NCBI RefSeq assembly: GCF_029909975.1 | Contig: NZ_CP094516.1 | Location: forward strand, 1,240,001-1,304,000 | Direction: 5' to 3' | DNA: 64,000 nt | From: Bradyrhizobium sp. ISRA430 | GTDB taxonomy: Bacteria > Pseudomonadota > Alphaproteobacteria > Rhizobiales > Xanthobacteraceae | Shown here: piece after piece, positions 20,701 to 27,973 of the stretch | Layout: each line of letters begins with the position of its first letter | Position numbering within the stretch: position 1 is the first letter of the stretch | Position numbers and translations under genes: made by a program | The notes under the pieces: generated by a model | Told to the model about the DNA's origin: nothing | What the model saw: only the letters and a program-made list of their open reading frames with translations | The model's database searches: none

Positions 20701-22925
20701 ATCGCCGCGACGGGCGCGACCGGCAGCACGAGCTTGCGCTCGACGGCGCGTCCGCCCGTCTCGGACATGCGGACGAAGATCTGTGCCTCCTGCGGACGCG
20801 TCGAGGCCGGCTGCTTGTCCAGCGTCACCGGGAACGTCGCAACGCCATTGGCATCGGCCTCGGGCAGGTTCTCCAGCGGTGTGCGCTCGTTCGAAGTGGT
20901 CTCCTCGTCGGCGACGCCGAACTGGTATCCGCCAAAGCCAGGCCGCTCGGCGGCGGGTGCGACCAGCATGTCGCCCTCGAGCTGCAGGCCCGAAGCCGGC
21001 GCGCCATAGAGGAAATGGCCATCGACCTTGAGCTCTACAGGAGCGTTAGCTTTGATCAGCTTGTCTTTGGCGGACAAATCGAATTCGATCCGGTCTGGGA
21101 CATAGTCCTCGACCATGAAGGTGGTCTCACCAACCGAGGCGCCCTTGGGATCGGTGAAGGCACGCACCCGCCACGTCCCGGTCGGGACGGCCGAGTTGAG
21201 CGGCACGGAAAGCGACCGGCCGCCGGCGCCCTGGTCGGACAGCACGGCGCGGCGGAATTCGACGCCATCGGGGCGTTCGATCACCAGCGTCAGCGGGCCA
21301 CCAGCGACGGCATTGCCCTGCCCGTCGCGCAGCAGCGCGGTGAGATAGACCGTCTCGTTCGAGCGGTAGACGCCACGCTCGGCATAGACGAAGGCGTCGG
21401 CGCCAGCCGGGACCGCGCGTCCAGCAACGCCACGATCGGACAGGTCGAAGGCGCTGGTCTTGAGGCTGAGGAAAGCATAGTCCGCCTTCTCGCCGCTGAC
21501 CGTCAGCAAAGCCGGCGACAGGCCGCCCTCGCCGCGCGCGAGCCCCGCCTCGAACAGCACGTGGCCGCTCTCATCGGTCTTGCGCGTTGCCAGGATCTCA
21601 TTGTTGCGGGCGACCAGCCGCACCTCAGCCTTCGCGACCGGGTCGGTCGAGGCCAGGGAGTTGACGAAGACGTGGATGCCGTCATTGCCGGAATAGGCCG
21701 ACACGCCAAGATCGGAGACGATGAACCATTGCGTGGCAAGCTGGTACTCGTCGTCGGAGCCCGGCCCCTTGGCGGCGGCTGTCATCACATAGACGCCGGG
21801 CTGGAGTTCGCCGAGCGCCTGGTCGACCGGGAAAGCGGTGGTGACGTCCTGGTTCAGCGTCATGGCCGTCGCCAGCTCGCCGGACCAAACCTTGACGCCT
21901 CGCTCGTCGCCAAGATCCGAGAGCTGGTATTTCGACAGCGTCTTCTGGAAGTCGCTGTCGACGACGGTGTTGATCAGGTTGCGGTCGCCGATTCGGAACA
22001 CGTTGATGTTGACCGCGGGCGTGTTGACGCTAACCACCGGAATGCCGCGCTGACCGGTGCGCGGTAGCACATAGGCGCGGCTGGTGAAGCGCACGAACGG
22101 CTTGCGGTCGCGCACATAGATGTTGAACTCGGCCGATTTCGGCAGCCCCTCCTTGACGGTCGACGGCAGACCAGCGCGCAAATTGATGTTGTAGCGCTCG
22201 CCGTGCTTCAGCCCGTCGACACAGAGCTGCTTGTCCTCGGCCGACAGCGCCGGCTTGTCTTGCCCCGCGAGCGCCAGGAACGGCGTGAAGTCGGTGCGCT
22301 TGGCAAGCTCCTCGGAGAATTGGAAACAGGCCCGCGGGCTCGCCGAATCCGAGTCCACGGTGTAGTCGAGCAGCCGGAAGCCGTGCTCGTCGCGCAGTTT
22401 CTCATATTGGCCGCGGACGTCGGCGACCTCACGCAGGTCGAGCGACAGTCGCAGCGCATCCAGCGCCGGTCGCCACAGCTTGCGCTCGGCGAGCGATTTG
22501 CCGAGCACCGCAAGCGCGTCGGCCTCCTCCCCGGCATTGCCGGCCCGCAGATAGGCGATGTAGGCGGCAGTGGAGGAGCGCTCCAGCAGGAACGTCTGCT
22601 CGCTGGAGCTCTTCGGGGTGATCTGGAACACGACCTTCGCAAGCCGCAGCCAGTTGCCGGCGTCCTCGGGCGTGGTCGCAGCGATCTGGCCGAGAATCAA
22701 CAGGCCGCTGCGGACATCGTTGCGCCGGAACGCGGTCTCCGCGTCAGTACGCAGCGTCGCGCTGGTCTTGGCAACTGGCCCCGCTTCGCTCTTGATCTGG
22801 GCCTCCAGCTTGATCGCGGAATCGGCGAGATCGTCGCGCTTGAAAGCCTTGTCCGCGGCCTGCGCTGCGGCAAGGCCGAACGCGAGCGTTGCGCAGATTG
22901 TGACGGCGCGAACCAAACTGATCAT
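17721..22925 (-). CDS. bacterial alpha-2-macroglobulin family protein (YfhM type)
   Basis: This 1734-residue periplasmic protease trap starts with a Sec signal (MISLVRAVTICATLAFGLAA) and shows the MG domain series, a central bait region and the thioester motif YGCSEQITSRAMPL about 1300 residues in, followed by the alpha-helical thioester domain. It is thought to capture proteases that breach the outer membrane while PBP1C repairs the wall. Unlike E. coli ECAM, no cysteine follows the signal peptide, so it should be soluble rather than a lipoprotein. I chose ATG 22925 because GGGAG lies 6 nt upstream; the frame continues 129 nt further without support. It is first in the envelope unit. Confidence 0.92.
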   Translation of the reverse strand: MISLVRAVTICATLAFGLAAAQAADKAFKRDDLADSAIKLEAQIKSEAGPVAKTSATLRTDAETAFRRNDVRSGLLILGQIAATTPEDAGNWLRLAKVVFQITPKSSSEQTFLLERSSTAAYIAYLRAGNAGEEADALAVLGKSLAERKLWRPALDALRLSLDLREVADVRGQYEKLRDEHGFRLLDYTVDSDSASPRACFQFSEELAKRTDFTPFLALAGQDKPALSAEDKQLCVDGLKHGERYNINLRAGLPSTVKEGLPKSAEFNIYVRDRKPFVRFTSRAYVLPRTGQRGIPVVSVNTPAVNINVFRIGDRNLINTVVDSDFQKTLSKYQLSDLGDERGVKVWSGELATAMTLNQDVTTAFPVDQALGELQPGVYVMTAAAKGPGSDDEYQLATQWFIVSDLGVSAYSGNDGIHVFVNSLASTDPVAKAEVRLVARNNEILATRKTDESGHVLFEAGLARGEGGLSPALLTVSGEKADYAFLSLKTSAFDLSDRGVAGRAVPAGADAFVYAERGVYRSNETVYLTALLRDGQGNAVAGGPLTLVIERPDGVEFRRAVLSDQGAGGRSLSVPLNSAVPTGTWRVRAFTDPKGASVGETTFMVEDYVPDRIEFDLSAKDKLIKANAPVELKVDGHFLYGAPASGLQLEGDMLVAPAAERPGFGGYQFGVADEETTSNERTPLENLPEADANGVATFPVTLDKQPASTRPQEAQIFVRMSETGGRAVERKLVLPVAPVAAMIGVKPLFGDKSVAEGDKAEFDVVFVSPEGKTLPRDGLRYELLKMESRYQWYRQNNYWEYEPVKSTSRVADGDLTIAADKPSRISLAPRPGRYRLDVKSNDADGPVTSVQFDVGWYSEGSADTPDLLETSTDKPQYASGDTMTVSVNVRTAGKLTINVLGDRLLTTQTVDVKEGTAQVKIPVGKDWGTGAYVVATLRRPLDAAAQRMPGRAIGLKWFGIDKQTRTLAVKLTPPALIRPNSTLKIPVKLDGLNPGEDAKIVIAAVDVGILNLTNYKPPAPDDYYLGQRRLTAEIRDLYGQLIDGMQGTRGQIKSGGDAGAAELQGSPPTQKPLALYSGIVTVGADGSAKVSFDIPEFAGTARVMAVAWTATKLGRANTDVVIRDPVVLTATLPRFLLNGDHGTVNLEIDNVEGQAGDYKISVKAGGPVKMTGNPATTVKLAAKQRNSLSLALDATAAGQATLDVDIAGPNGLALARHYALDVKAATQVLARRSIRTLAKGESLTLTSDMFSDLVPGTGSVSISASLSTALDAATILKALDRYPYGCSEQITSRAMPLLYVNELAAGAHLAMDTEVDQRIRDAIERLLARQGSNGSFGLWSAGGDDAWLDAYVTDFLTRARERGFVVPDVLFKNALDRIRNSVVNANEPEKDGGRDLAYGLYVLARNGAAPIGDLRYLADTKLSNLATPIAKSQLAAALALVGDRNRAERVYGAALDSLAPKPVLEFGRTDYGSQLRDAAALVSLASEGNAPKATLTQAVSRVETARGLTPYTSTQENAWLVLAARALAKENLSLDVDGQPVKTALYRSYKAATLEGKPLKISNTGDAPVQAVVSVSGSPVTPEPAASNGFKIERNYFTLDGKPADISKVKQNDRFAVVLKITEAKPEYGHIMVSDYLPAGLEIDNPRLVSSGDSGTLDWIEDGEEPEDTEFRDDRFTAAVDRASDSKSVFTVAYIVRAVSPGKYVLPQAYVEDMYNPSRYGRTGTGSVEVRAAK

Positions 22926-23281
22926 GAGGGACTCCCGGGATCGCGGACAAGCCGCGCAAAAATGAAGTGCGCGGAAAGGTGACGGACTCAAGGCGATGGA
23001 ACCAGAAGTGCAATACGTCGCATGCGCCATGGCACGGCAAGCCCAAGCCGCCAAGAACCGCCGTCAAGAGACGGCGCAGTGGAAAGATGTAGCGGCAGCG
23101 CATGTTCCGGACGCGACCCGGCGCCTATCGCCAAATCGCGCGAACCGTTCGCAACACACTCCGCCGCTCCGCTTTGTCGCTTTTGGGGTGAAAACGGTTC
23201 GGTTCAGGCTTGGCGGACATGCGGATTTTTCATATTTGCCATGATAGAAGATCGGCAGGCCTCACGAGGCCGGCACCGGAC
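22926..23281. other. divergent control region between alpha-2-macroglobulin and tRNA-Arg
   Basis: This gene-free stretch must hold the promoters of both flanking genes. An AT-rich patch at 23221-23248 (GGATTTTTCATATTTGCC) preceded by TTGGCG is a plausible tRNA promoter. Nothing else is recognised. Confidence 0.4.
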
Positions 23282-23358
23282 GGTCCCATAGCTCAACTGG
23301 ATAGAGTAGCGGATTTCTACTCCGCGGGTTGCAGGTTCGAGTCCTGCTGGGATCGCCA
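23282..23358 (+). tRNA. tRNA-Arg(TCT)
   Basis: This 77-nt cloverleaf has acceptor GGTCCCA pairing with TGGGATC, a D arm, and anticodon stem GCGGA/TCCGC around loop TTTCTAC (anticodon TCT, reads AGA). The T arm is GCAGG-TTCGAGT-CCTGC, and CCA is encoded. Its 3' end is repeated at 27886, see the attachment-like repeat. Confidence 0.96.
23345..23358 (+). repeat. attachment-like direct repeat, copy in tRNA-Arg 3' end
   Basis: The last 14 nt of the tRNA gene (TGCTGGGATCGCCA) recur exactly and in the same orientation at 27886-27899. This is the arrangement left by integrases that use tRNA 3' ends. No integrase gene lies between the copies. Confidence 0.5.
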
Positions 23359-23811
23359 ATCATTTCAGGTGCTTATAAGGTTTTCCTTCGGCGCGTGTTG
23401 CGCCGCGCACGTCTGACAACCCACGCAACACGAGCTTTCTGCATTCGTTCTTTTGGAGCTTACTCCGTGGAAACAGCGGTCGCGTTGTGATCTGCGGTGG
23501 CGTGCTTGCACCCACAGGTTCGAAGTGGTCGTGGTGGAGCGGACCGAGTGGCCGTCGCAGCGTCTGGCAAGGCCGGCGGATTTCTGGCACCCGACTCGCC
23601 TCCTATTTGGTTGTGGGCCGGTGTGAACTCGGAAGTTCTGCCGCGCCAGCGCGTCGAACGGAGTGCCTGCGCACCAGATTGGGATTATCGCCGCATGCGC
23701 GACGAGGTGCCCCGAATGCACACGGTTGGGGGATTGCGGCGCCAATCCCTATTTCAGCGTTAGTGCGGAGCTGCCATCCAACCCCAGCCGCCAATTCCCA
23801 AGGAGGTTCTG
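23359..23811. other. gene-free stretch downstream of tRNA-Arg
   Basis: Overlapping open frames on both strands have no domain, signal peptide or ribosome binding site. It may be decayed mobile DNA next to the tRNA; I recognise no integrase fragment. Confidence 0.35.
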
Positions 23812-24066
23812 ATGCGCATTCTGACCTTTGTGATTTTGGCAATCGGGACGCTCTCAATAGGGCCGGCGGCGGCCCAGACGTACGATGCGGCTTATCCGGT
23901 TTGCCTACACGTGTATCACCCGGAAGCGAACTATTACGAATGCCGCTACACCTCGCTGCCCCAGTGCAACGCGACGGCATCGGGCCGCGGGGCTCAGTGC
24001 GTCATCAATCCGTATTTTGCGAACACGCGAGTGCCTGCGGGACGATACTATCGCCGCGTCTACTAA
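23812..24066 (+). CDS. DUF3551 family small secreted protein
   Basis: This 84-residue precursor has a cleavable signal (ILAIGTLSIGPAAA/QT) and the DUF3551 core: YPVCLHVY, then ECRYTSLPQCNATASGRGAQC and NPYF. The four core cysteines suggest two disulfides in the periplasm. The start is fixed by AAGGAGG 5 nt upstream of the ATG. Function of the family is unknown; it is abundant in Bradyrhizobium. A paralogue lies 250 nt downstream in the same orientation. Confidence 0.85.
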   Translation: MRILTFVILAIGTLSIGPAAAQTYDAAYPVCLHVYHPEANYYECRYTSLPQCNATASGRGAQCVINPYFANTRVPAGRYYRRVY

Positions 24067-24316
24067 AATAGTTTCCCGGCGGGAGATGAACGTGTCTGAA
24101 TGGCTACCGTTCGAGGTCCACCCGCACATGGCTGCGCTACGCCTGCGGCTTCGCGCTGACAAACAAGGGCCACGACACCCGCACCACAAGACGGCAGCGA
24201 ATTCGGGAAAACGTCGGGCGTTGTGTACGCGCCCAGATTTTGAGAACTTCGCGATTGTGCCCCGTTGGCGCGTCTATCAGGCTCCCAAAAATGATCGATC
24301 TGAGATGAGGCCGGCG

Positions 24317-24565
24317 ATGCGCAGACTGCTACTTTGGCTATTGCTGAGCGGTGCGGTGTTGTCGGTAGTCGTGCCCGCCGCAGCGCAAACCTACGATTCC
24401 AGATTTCCGGTCTGCCTGCAAAGGTGGGTCTGGGGTGGCGGCACATATTTCGAGTGCAAGTTTACATCATGGGATCAGTGCCGAGCAGCGGCATCGGGAC
24501 TTCCGGCCATGTGCTTGGATAATCCATATTGGCCGCAAGGGTCGCCGCGCGGTCGCGCCTATTGA
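24317..24565 (+). CDS. DUF3551 family small secreted protein, second copy
   Basis: This 82-residue precursor parallels the upstream gene: signal peptide ending VVPAAA/QTYDS, then FPVCLQRW, FECKFTSWDQCRAAASGLPAMC and NPYWP. GAGG sits 6 nt before the ATG at 24317, which I prefer to the ATG at 24305. The QTYD(S/A)xxPVCL start of both mature proteins suggests a local duplication that has since diverged. Function unknown. Confidence 0.82.
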   Translation: MRRLLLWLLLSGAVLSVVVPAAAQTYDSRFPVCLQRWVWGGGTYFECKFTSWDQCRAAASGLPAMCLDNPYWPQGSPRGRAY

Positions 24566-24936
24566 TGACAGGGCAGCCTTGGTGGCGGAAGGTGACCGAG
24601 GCTTTCACGCATATTCCACTCGAAGCGGTTGGATCGAATATCGGCCGCCTGGCCTTCAGAGGACCCGCCCCCACAAACAAGTCGATCCTCTAGGCGATCA
24701 TCCACGGCATTTTGGGCTGGCTGTACGTGATCTACTGCGCACCGTTTCGATCGTAGCCTTCGCCGATGTGCAATCTCTAACAGCATCACGATCAACAAAG
24801 CAGCGATCATCAACCTATTTCGCGCGATCAGCCGCTACGTTGGCAACCTGTCGCCGCTTCCCGCAGCGCTCACATAATGCTTCAACCAACCGCGCCGCGG
24901 ACGAGGTGATTTGGCCTTACTGCCGCGAACCATGGT
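24566..24936. other. gene-free stretch
   Basis: No supported reading frame, hairpin or repeat is seen in this 371-bp interval of the accessory region. Confidence 0.35.
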
Positions 24937-25101
24937 CTAGTGCAGCGTGCCTCTGTGCGGTGGAGTGATGTCGGATTGTTCATAGAAGTATTGCAACTCG
25001 GCCTCGAGCCGCTCGTTGAGCCGGAGGAGCGCCTGTAAGGCCCCGTGAACGTCGCCCCGGTGTTCTTCGATCAATCTGTCTATCAGCTCGTTAATCGGCA
25101 T
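24937..25101 (-). CDS. small hypothetical protein
   Basis: This encodes 54 residues, starting MPINELIDRLIEEHRGDV, predicted largely helical with heptad-like leucines (LQALLRLNERLEAEL). The ATG at 25101 has GGGAG six bases upstream. No signal peptide or known domain. Only the ribosome binding site and composition support it. Confidence 0.5.
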   Translation of the reverse strand: MPINELIDRLIEEHRGDVHGALQALLRLNERLEAELQYFYEQSDITPPHRGTLH

Positions 25102-25455
25102 CGTTGACTCCCACGGCGTTTTGGTTCCATCAACCGCGCCTCTTGGGTTCAACTTGCCTTTAATCCACAGCTTGTTCCCTTGCCTGGGGTGCAAGCCATG
25201 AGGCGTTCACCGCGACGCGATGCGGAAATTTGTTGGTGTGTACGTGTGACATCCGAACAACATACAAGCAGAAGAACGCGCCAGATTGGATGAACACCGG
25301 GAATCTTCCCCGCTATTCACAGGATGCGGACCGAAAGATAGGTGTTATTGTCAAAGCGACAGTGCTGCGATGAAGCGGCTAAAAAAGCCCAGCGTGAATT
25401 TTTCAACTGCCCTTTTGCACCGAAACGACAACGTTAAATTGGCTCGGGGTGGCAC
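25102..25455. other. AT-richer gene-free stretch in the accessory region
   Basis: Base composition is visibly lower in GC than the flanks. It precedes a small rightward gene and must hold its promoter, but no clear -35/-10 pair or known regulatory motif is seen. Confidence 0.35.
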
Positions 25456-25665
25456 ATGTTTGACGTTTATTTAAACGAAAGACGGGACTTGCTCGTCGTT
25501 AGTAAGGGACTTCCTATACCCCCACACAAGTCGGGGCGATGGCGCAAATCCAAGAAGAAGGTTCGCAAAGTTAGTGACGAGATCAAGTCGGCGGTTCAAA
25601 GGCAAGGCTACTACATGCGGAAGCTGAGCGACGCAAAGGGGGTCCTCACGTCTACTGATCGCTGA
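25456..25665 (+). CDS. small basic hypothetical protein
   Basis: The 69-residue product ([20 protein letters not shown], then [20 protein letters not shown] and [10 protein letters not shown]) is strongly basic with a lysine/arginine-rich centre, which could suit nucleic-acid binding. GGGGTGG precedes the ATG by 3 nt. No known domain is recognised. It resembles small orphan genes common in Bradyrhizobium accessory DNA. Confidence 0.55.
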   Translation: MFDVYLNERRDLLVVSKGLPIPPHKSGRWRKSKKKVRKVSDEIKSAVQRQGYYMRKLSDAKGVLTSTDR

Positions 25666-25879
25666 GCGAACGCGGTGCTGGTGTCAGTCCACCCGAAGGC
25701 TAGGCCGATGATCCTGACTTTCGACAAGGAGCGTGACGTGTTGTTGCACGCGCCGTGGGACGAAGCGAAAGTCTTGCTGCGCCCCTGCCCGACGACGATC
25801 CAAGGATCGTCGCGCGACGCGCCGACAAAGAAAGCAAAGCTGCCGCCTGACAGACTACTCAGCCATTAAGGGAGATGCC

Positions 25880-26776
25880 GTGCAAATCGCGATCGTCGGA
25901 GCTGGAGCAGTGGGCTGCTACTATGGTGGCCTACTGGCGAGGGCTGCGCATGATGTGATGTTCATCGGCAGGCAAACGCACGTCGATGCGATCAACGCGC
26001 ATGGCCTCCTCCTGGAAACACAGAACTTCAAGGACTACTTGCCTGCCAGTGCGGCTACAGATGCAAGCTCCCTCGCCTCGCCAGACCTGGTGCTATTTTG
26101 CGTCAAGTCAGCCGATACGGAAGAAGCAGGTCGGTCTTTGGCCGGACGCTTAGGTCCGGAAACGTCTATCATCAGCCTCCAGAACGGCGTCGACAATCCG
26201 CAGCGTCTTCGCGCCGTCACTGGTCATCCTGTTATTCCTGCCGTGGTTTATGTCGGCAGCGAAATGGCCGGCCCCGGCCACGTCAGGCATCATGGCGGTG
26301 GCGCCCTCGTAATCGGCTCATCCCCAAAAAGCGAAGCGTTGGCCCAAACGCTGCGCGCGGCCGACATCCAGACGACCGTGAACGACGACATCGAGAAGGT
26401 CCTTTGGAGCAAATTGGTCACGAACTGCGCCTATAACGCGCTCTCTGCCGTGGCGGGCATCTCCTACGGACCGATGCTGGACGTCGAAGGCACGAGGGAT
26501 GTTGTGGCCAGCGCGGTGCAGGAAGCCATCACCGTCGCCCGTGCTTGCGGCGTCCTCGTGCAGGAAGACCTGCTTGACCAGATATTGAAAATTCCGGCGG
26601 CCATGCCGAACCAGAAGTCGTCCACCGCGCAGGATCTCGCGCGTGGCAAACCAAGCGAGATCGACTTTCTCAACGGGCACGTCGTGCGCAAGGGTGCCGA
26701 ATTGGGCATTCCAACACCGACTAATCGTGCCCTTCAGGTGATGGTGAAGCTGGCTGAGATGAAGCACAAACAGTGA
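25880..26776 (+). CDS. ketopantoate reductase family protein (PanE/ApbA)
   Basis: This 298-residue NADP-dependent reductase has the N-terminal nucleotide-binding GAGAVGCYYGGLLA motif (residues 8-21), CVKSADTEEA in the Rossmann half, SLQNGVDN, and the C-terminal catalytic-domain segment KVLWSKLVTNCAYNALSA with the conserved lysine and asparagine. It likely reduces 2-dehydropantoate or a similar 2-oxo acid. I start at the GTG at 25880, preceded by AAGGGAG. An isolated copy among small orphan genes suggests an accessory paralogue rather than the core pantothenate enzyme. Confidence 0.85.
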   Translation: MQIAIVGAGAVGCYYGGLLARAAHDVMFIGRQTHVDAINAHGLLLETQNFKDYLPASAATDASSLASPDLVLFCVKSADTEEAGRSLAGRLGPETSIISLQNGVDNPQRLRAVTGHPVIPAVVYVGSEMAGPGHVRHHGGGALVIGSSPKSEALAQTLRAADIQTTVNDDIEKVLWSKLVTNCAYNALSAVAGISYGPMLDVEGTRDVVASAVQEAITVARACGVLVQEDLLDQILKIPAAMPNQKSSTAQDLARGKPSEIDFLNGHVVRKGAELGIPTPTNRALQVMVKLAEMKHKQ

Positions 26777-27301
26777 TGCGATGTGTGACGCTGGCCTCGA
26801 CTTGGGTCGCTAAGATCCTGCACATGGCCCAATTCAAGTTGTTCTGGACGTTCCCTCAACAAGAGGAAGCCGAGCCCGCAATAGGATATAAGGCCGTCCA
26901 GCCAAGTGGCGCTATTGACGCCAAAGCGGAAGATTTCTGATCGGTGGAGGTCGTCCAGGGGTCACATCCGGAATAACTCGCGGTGAGCACAACGTGTCTG
27001 CCTTACACCGATGCGCTGACACAGCAGCGGGCTCTCAAGGAGGACTGCGTCCGGCCAAAAAGGCTGAATCATTGCGTGCTGGCATTTGTGGCATTTTAAT
27101 CAGCATCAATTTTGGGATTGGCAGCCCGCTCTTCCTGCCCGTCGTTTTCACCTCAATGCCTTCTCACAAGGCGGCGGCTGAGGTGATTGGTGGCCGGGGA
27201 GATTGGTGGGATGCACCCAAGGACTTTGAACCCCAAAGCTCCTTCGCGCGACAGAACCTATGCCAGGGGGGCAAGCGGACATTCCTGAGTGAGTAGTTGT
27301 C
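26777..27301. other. gene-poor stretch with a weak 38-codon frame
   Basis: ATG 26824 opens a 38-residue frame (MAQFKLFWTFPQQEEAEPAI, ending at 26940) without a ribosome binding site; I do not call it. The rest shows no gene. Base composition remains lower in GC than the core genome. Confidence 0.3.
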
Positions 27302-27601
27302 ATGCGTTTGAAGACACTCACGTCGCATTTCCTTACCTGCATCGTGAGCCTCGCCGGTCTAATTGGGGCGCAGCAGGCATTTTCCTACCAGGCAGATATT
27401 AGCGCGAAAGCTGCCATAGTTGTCGATCAGGTTGCCAATCGAGCAGTCAAAGGTGACAGGCTGCCTGCTATGCGAGCGCTGCCTAACCGTCAAAATGGAT
27501 TGCTCGCGCCAAAATCGCGTTTCGACGCGAATTGCAAGCCGCCGATTGATGTCGTGGGACGTTGTTTCGCCGACGCGAGATTGAACCAGAGCATAGCCTG
27601 A
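27302..27601 (+). CDS. small secreted hypothetical protein
   Basis: The 99-residue precursor has an N-terminal signal (MRLKTLTSHFLTCIVSLAGL, cleavage near AFS/YQ). A mature part follows with VVDQVANRAVKGDRLP and a C-terminal CKPPIDVVGRCFADARL block with two cysteines. The ribosome binding site is weak. I recognise the KGDRLP...PIDV.GRCFAD pattern from rhizobial small secreted proteins, but know no function. Confidence 0.6.
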   Translation: MRLKTLTSHFLTCIVSLAGLIGAQQAFSYQADISAKAAIVVDQVANRAVKGDRLPAMRALPNRQNGLLAPKSRFDANCKPPIDVVGRCFADARLNQSIA

Positions 27602-27973
27602 GCAGAGCAGCATTCCTCTCCGTCTACTCGGGGTCGATGGCATCTCCGATTTCAACGCGCTGCACTCGCGGCGACGTTGGCCCCGATCTATTTCCGGGCC
27701 GCCTGCCGGATGGACCTTGAGGGTCCGGGTTCCGAGCATCGCGATCGGCCGGACTATGGTGGAGCACTGGATCAAGGTGGCGGCGCGAACAGCACAGTTC
27801 ACGCGCGGTGTTAGACGTGGTCGGTTGCTGACCTCTGGGGCGCCTGTTTGTCCATTTCGGCCAAGGACCCGCTGCACAAGGCTCGTGCTGGGATCGCCAG
27901 CCTCGCTATTGGTTGAAATCACTGTCGAAAAGCCGCCCGCTGCCTTCCTTCTGCCGGGTCGCGAAGGCTTCGC
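27602..27973. other. gene-free stretch containing the distal attachment-like repeat
   Basis: No supported gene is present. The interval contains the 14-bp repeat at 27886-27899 and marks the right end of the proposed tRNA-linked insertion. Confidence 0.35.
27886..27899 (+). repeat. attachment-like direct repeat, distal copy of tRNA-Arg 3' end
   Basis: TGCTGGGATCGCCA here is identical to the last 14 nt of the tRNA-Arg gene at 23345-23358. Together they bracket about 4.5 kb of small orphan genes and a PanE-like gene. Confidence 0.5.

Noticed and set aside
19275..22067. A 930-codon open frame antisense to the alpha-2-macroglobulin gene
   Set aside because: It is a composition shadow of high-GC codons. 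The opposite strand encodes a full, motif-complete protein, and the antisense frame has no domain or ribosome binding site.
26824..26940. A 38-codon frame in the accessory region
   Set aside because: No ribosome binding site, signal or conserved feature.
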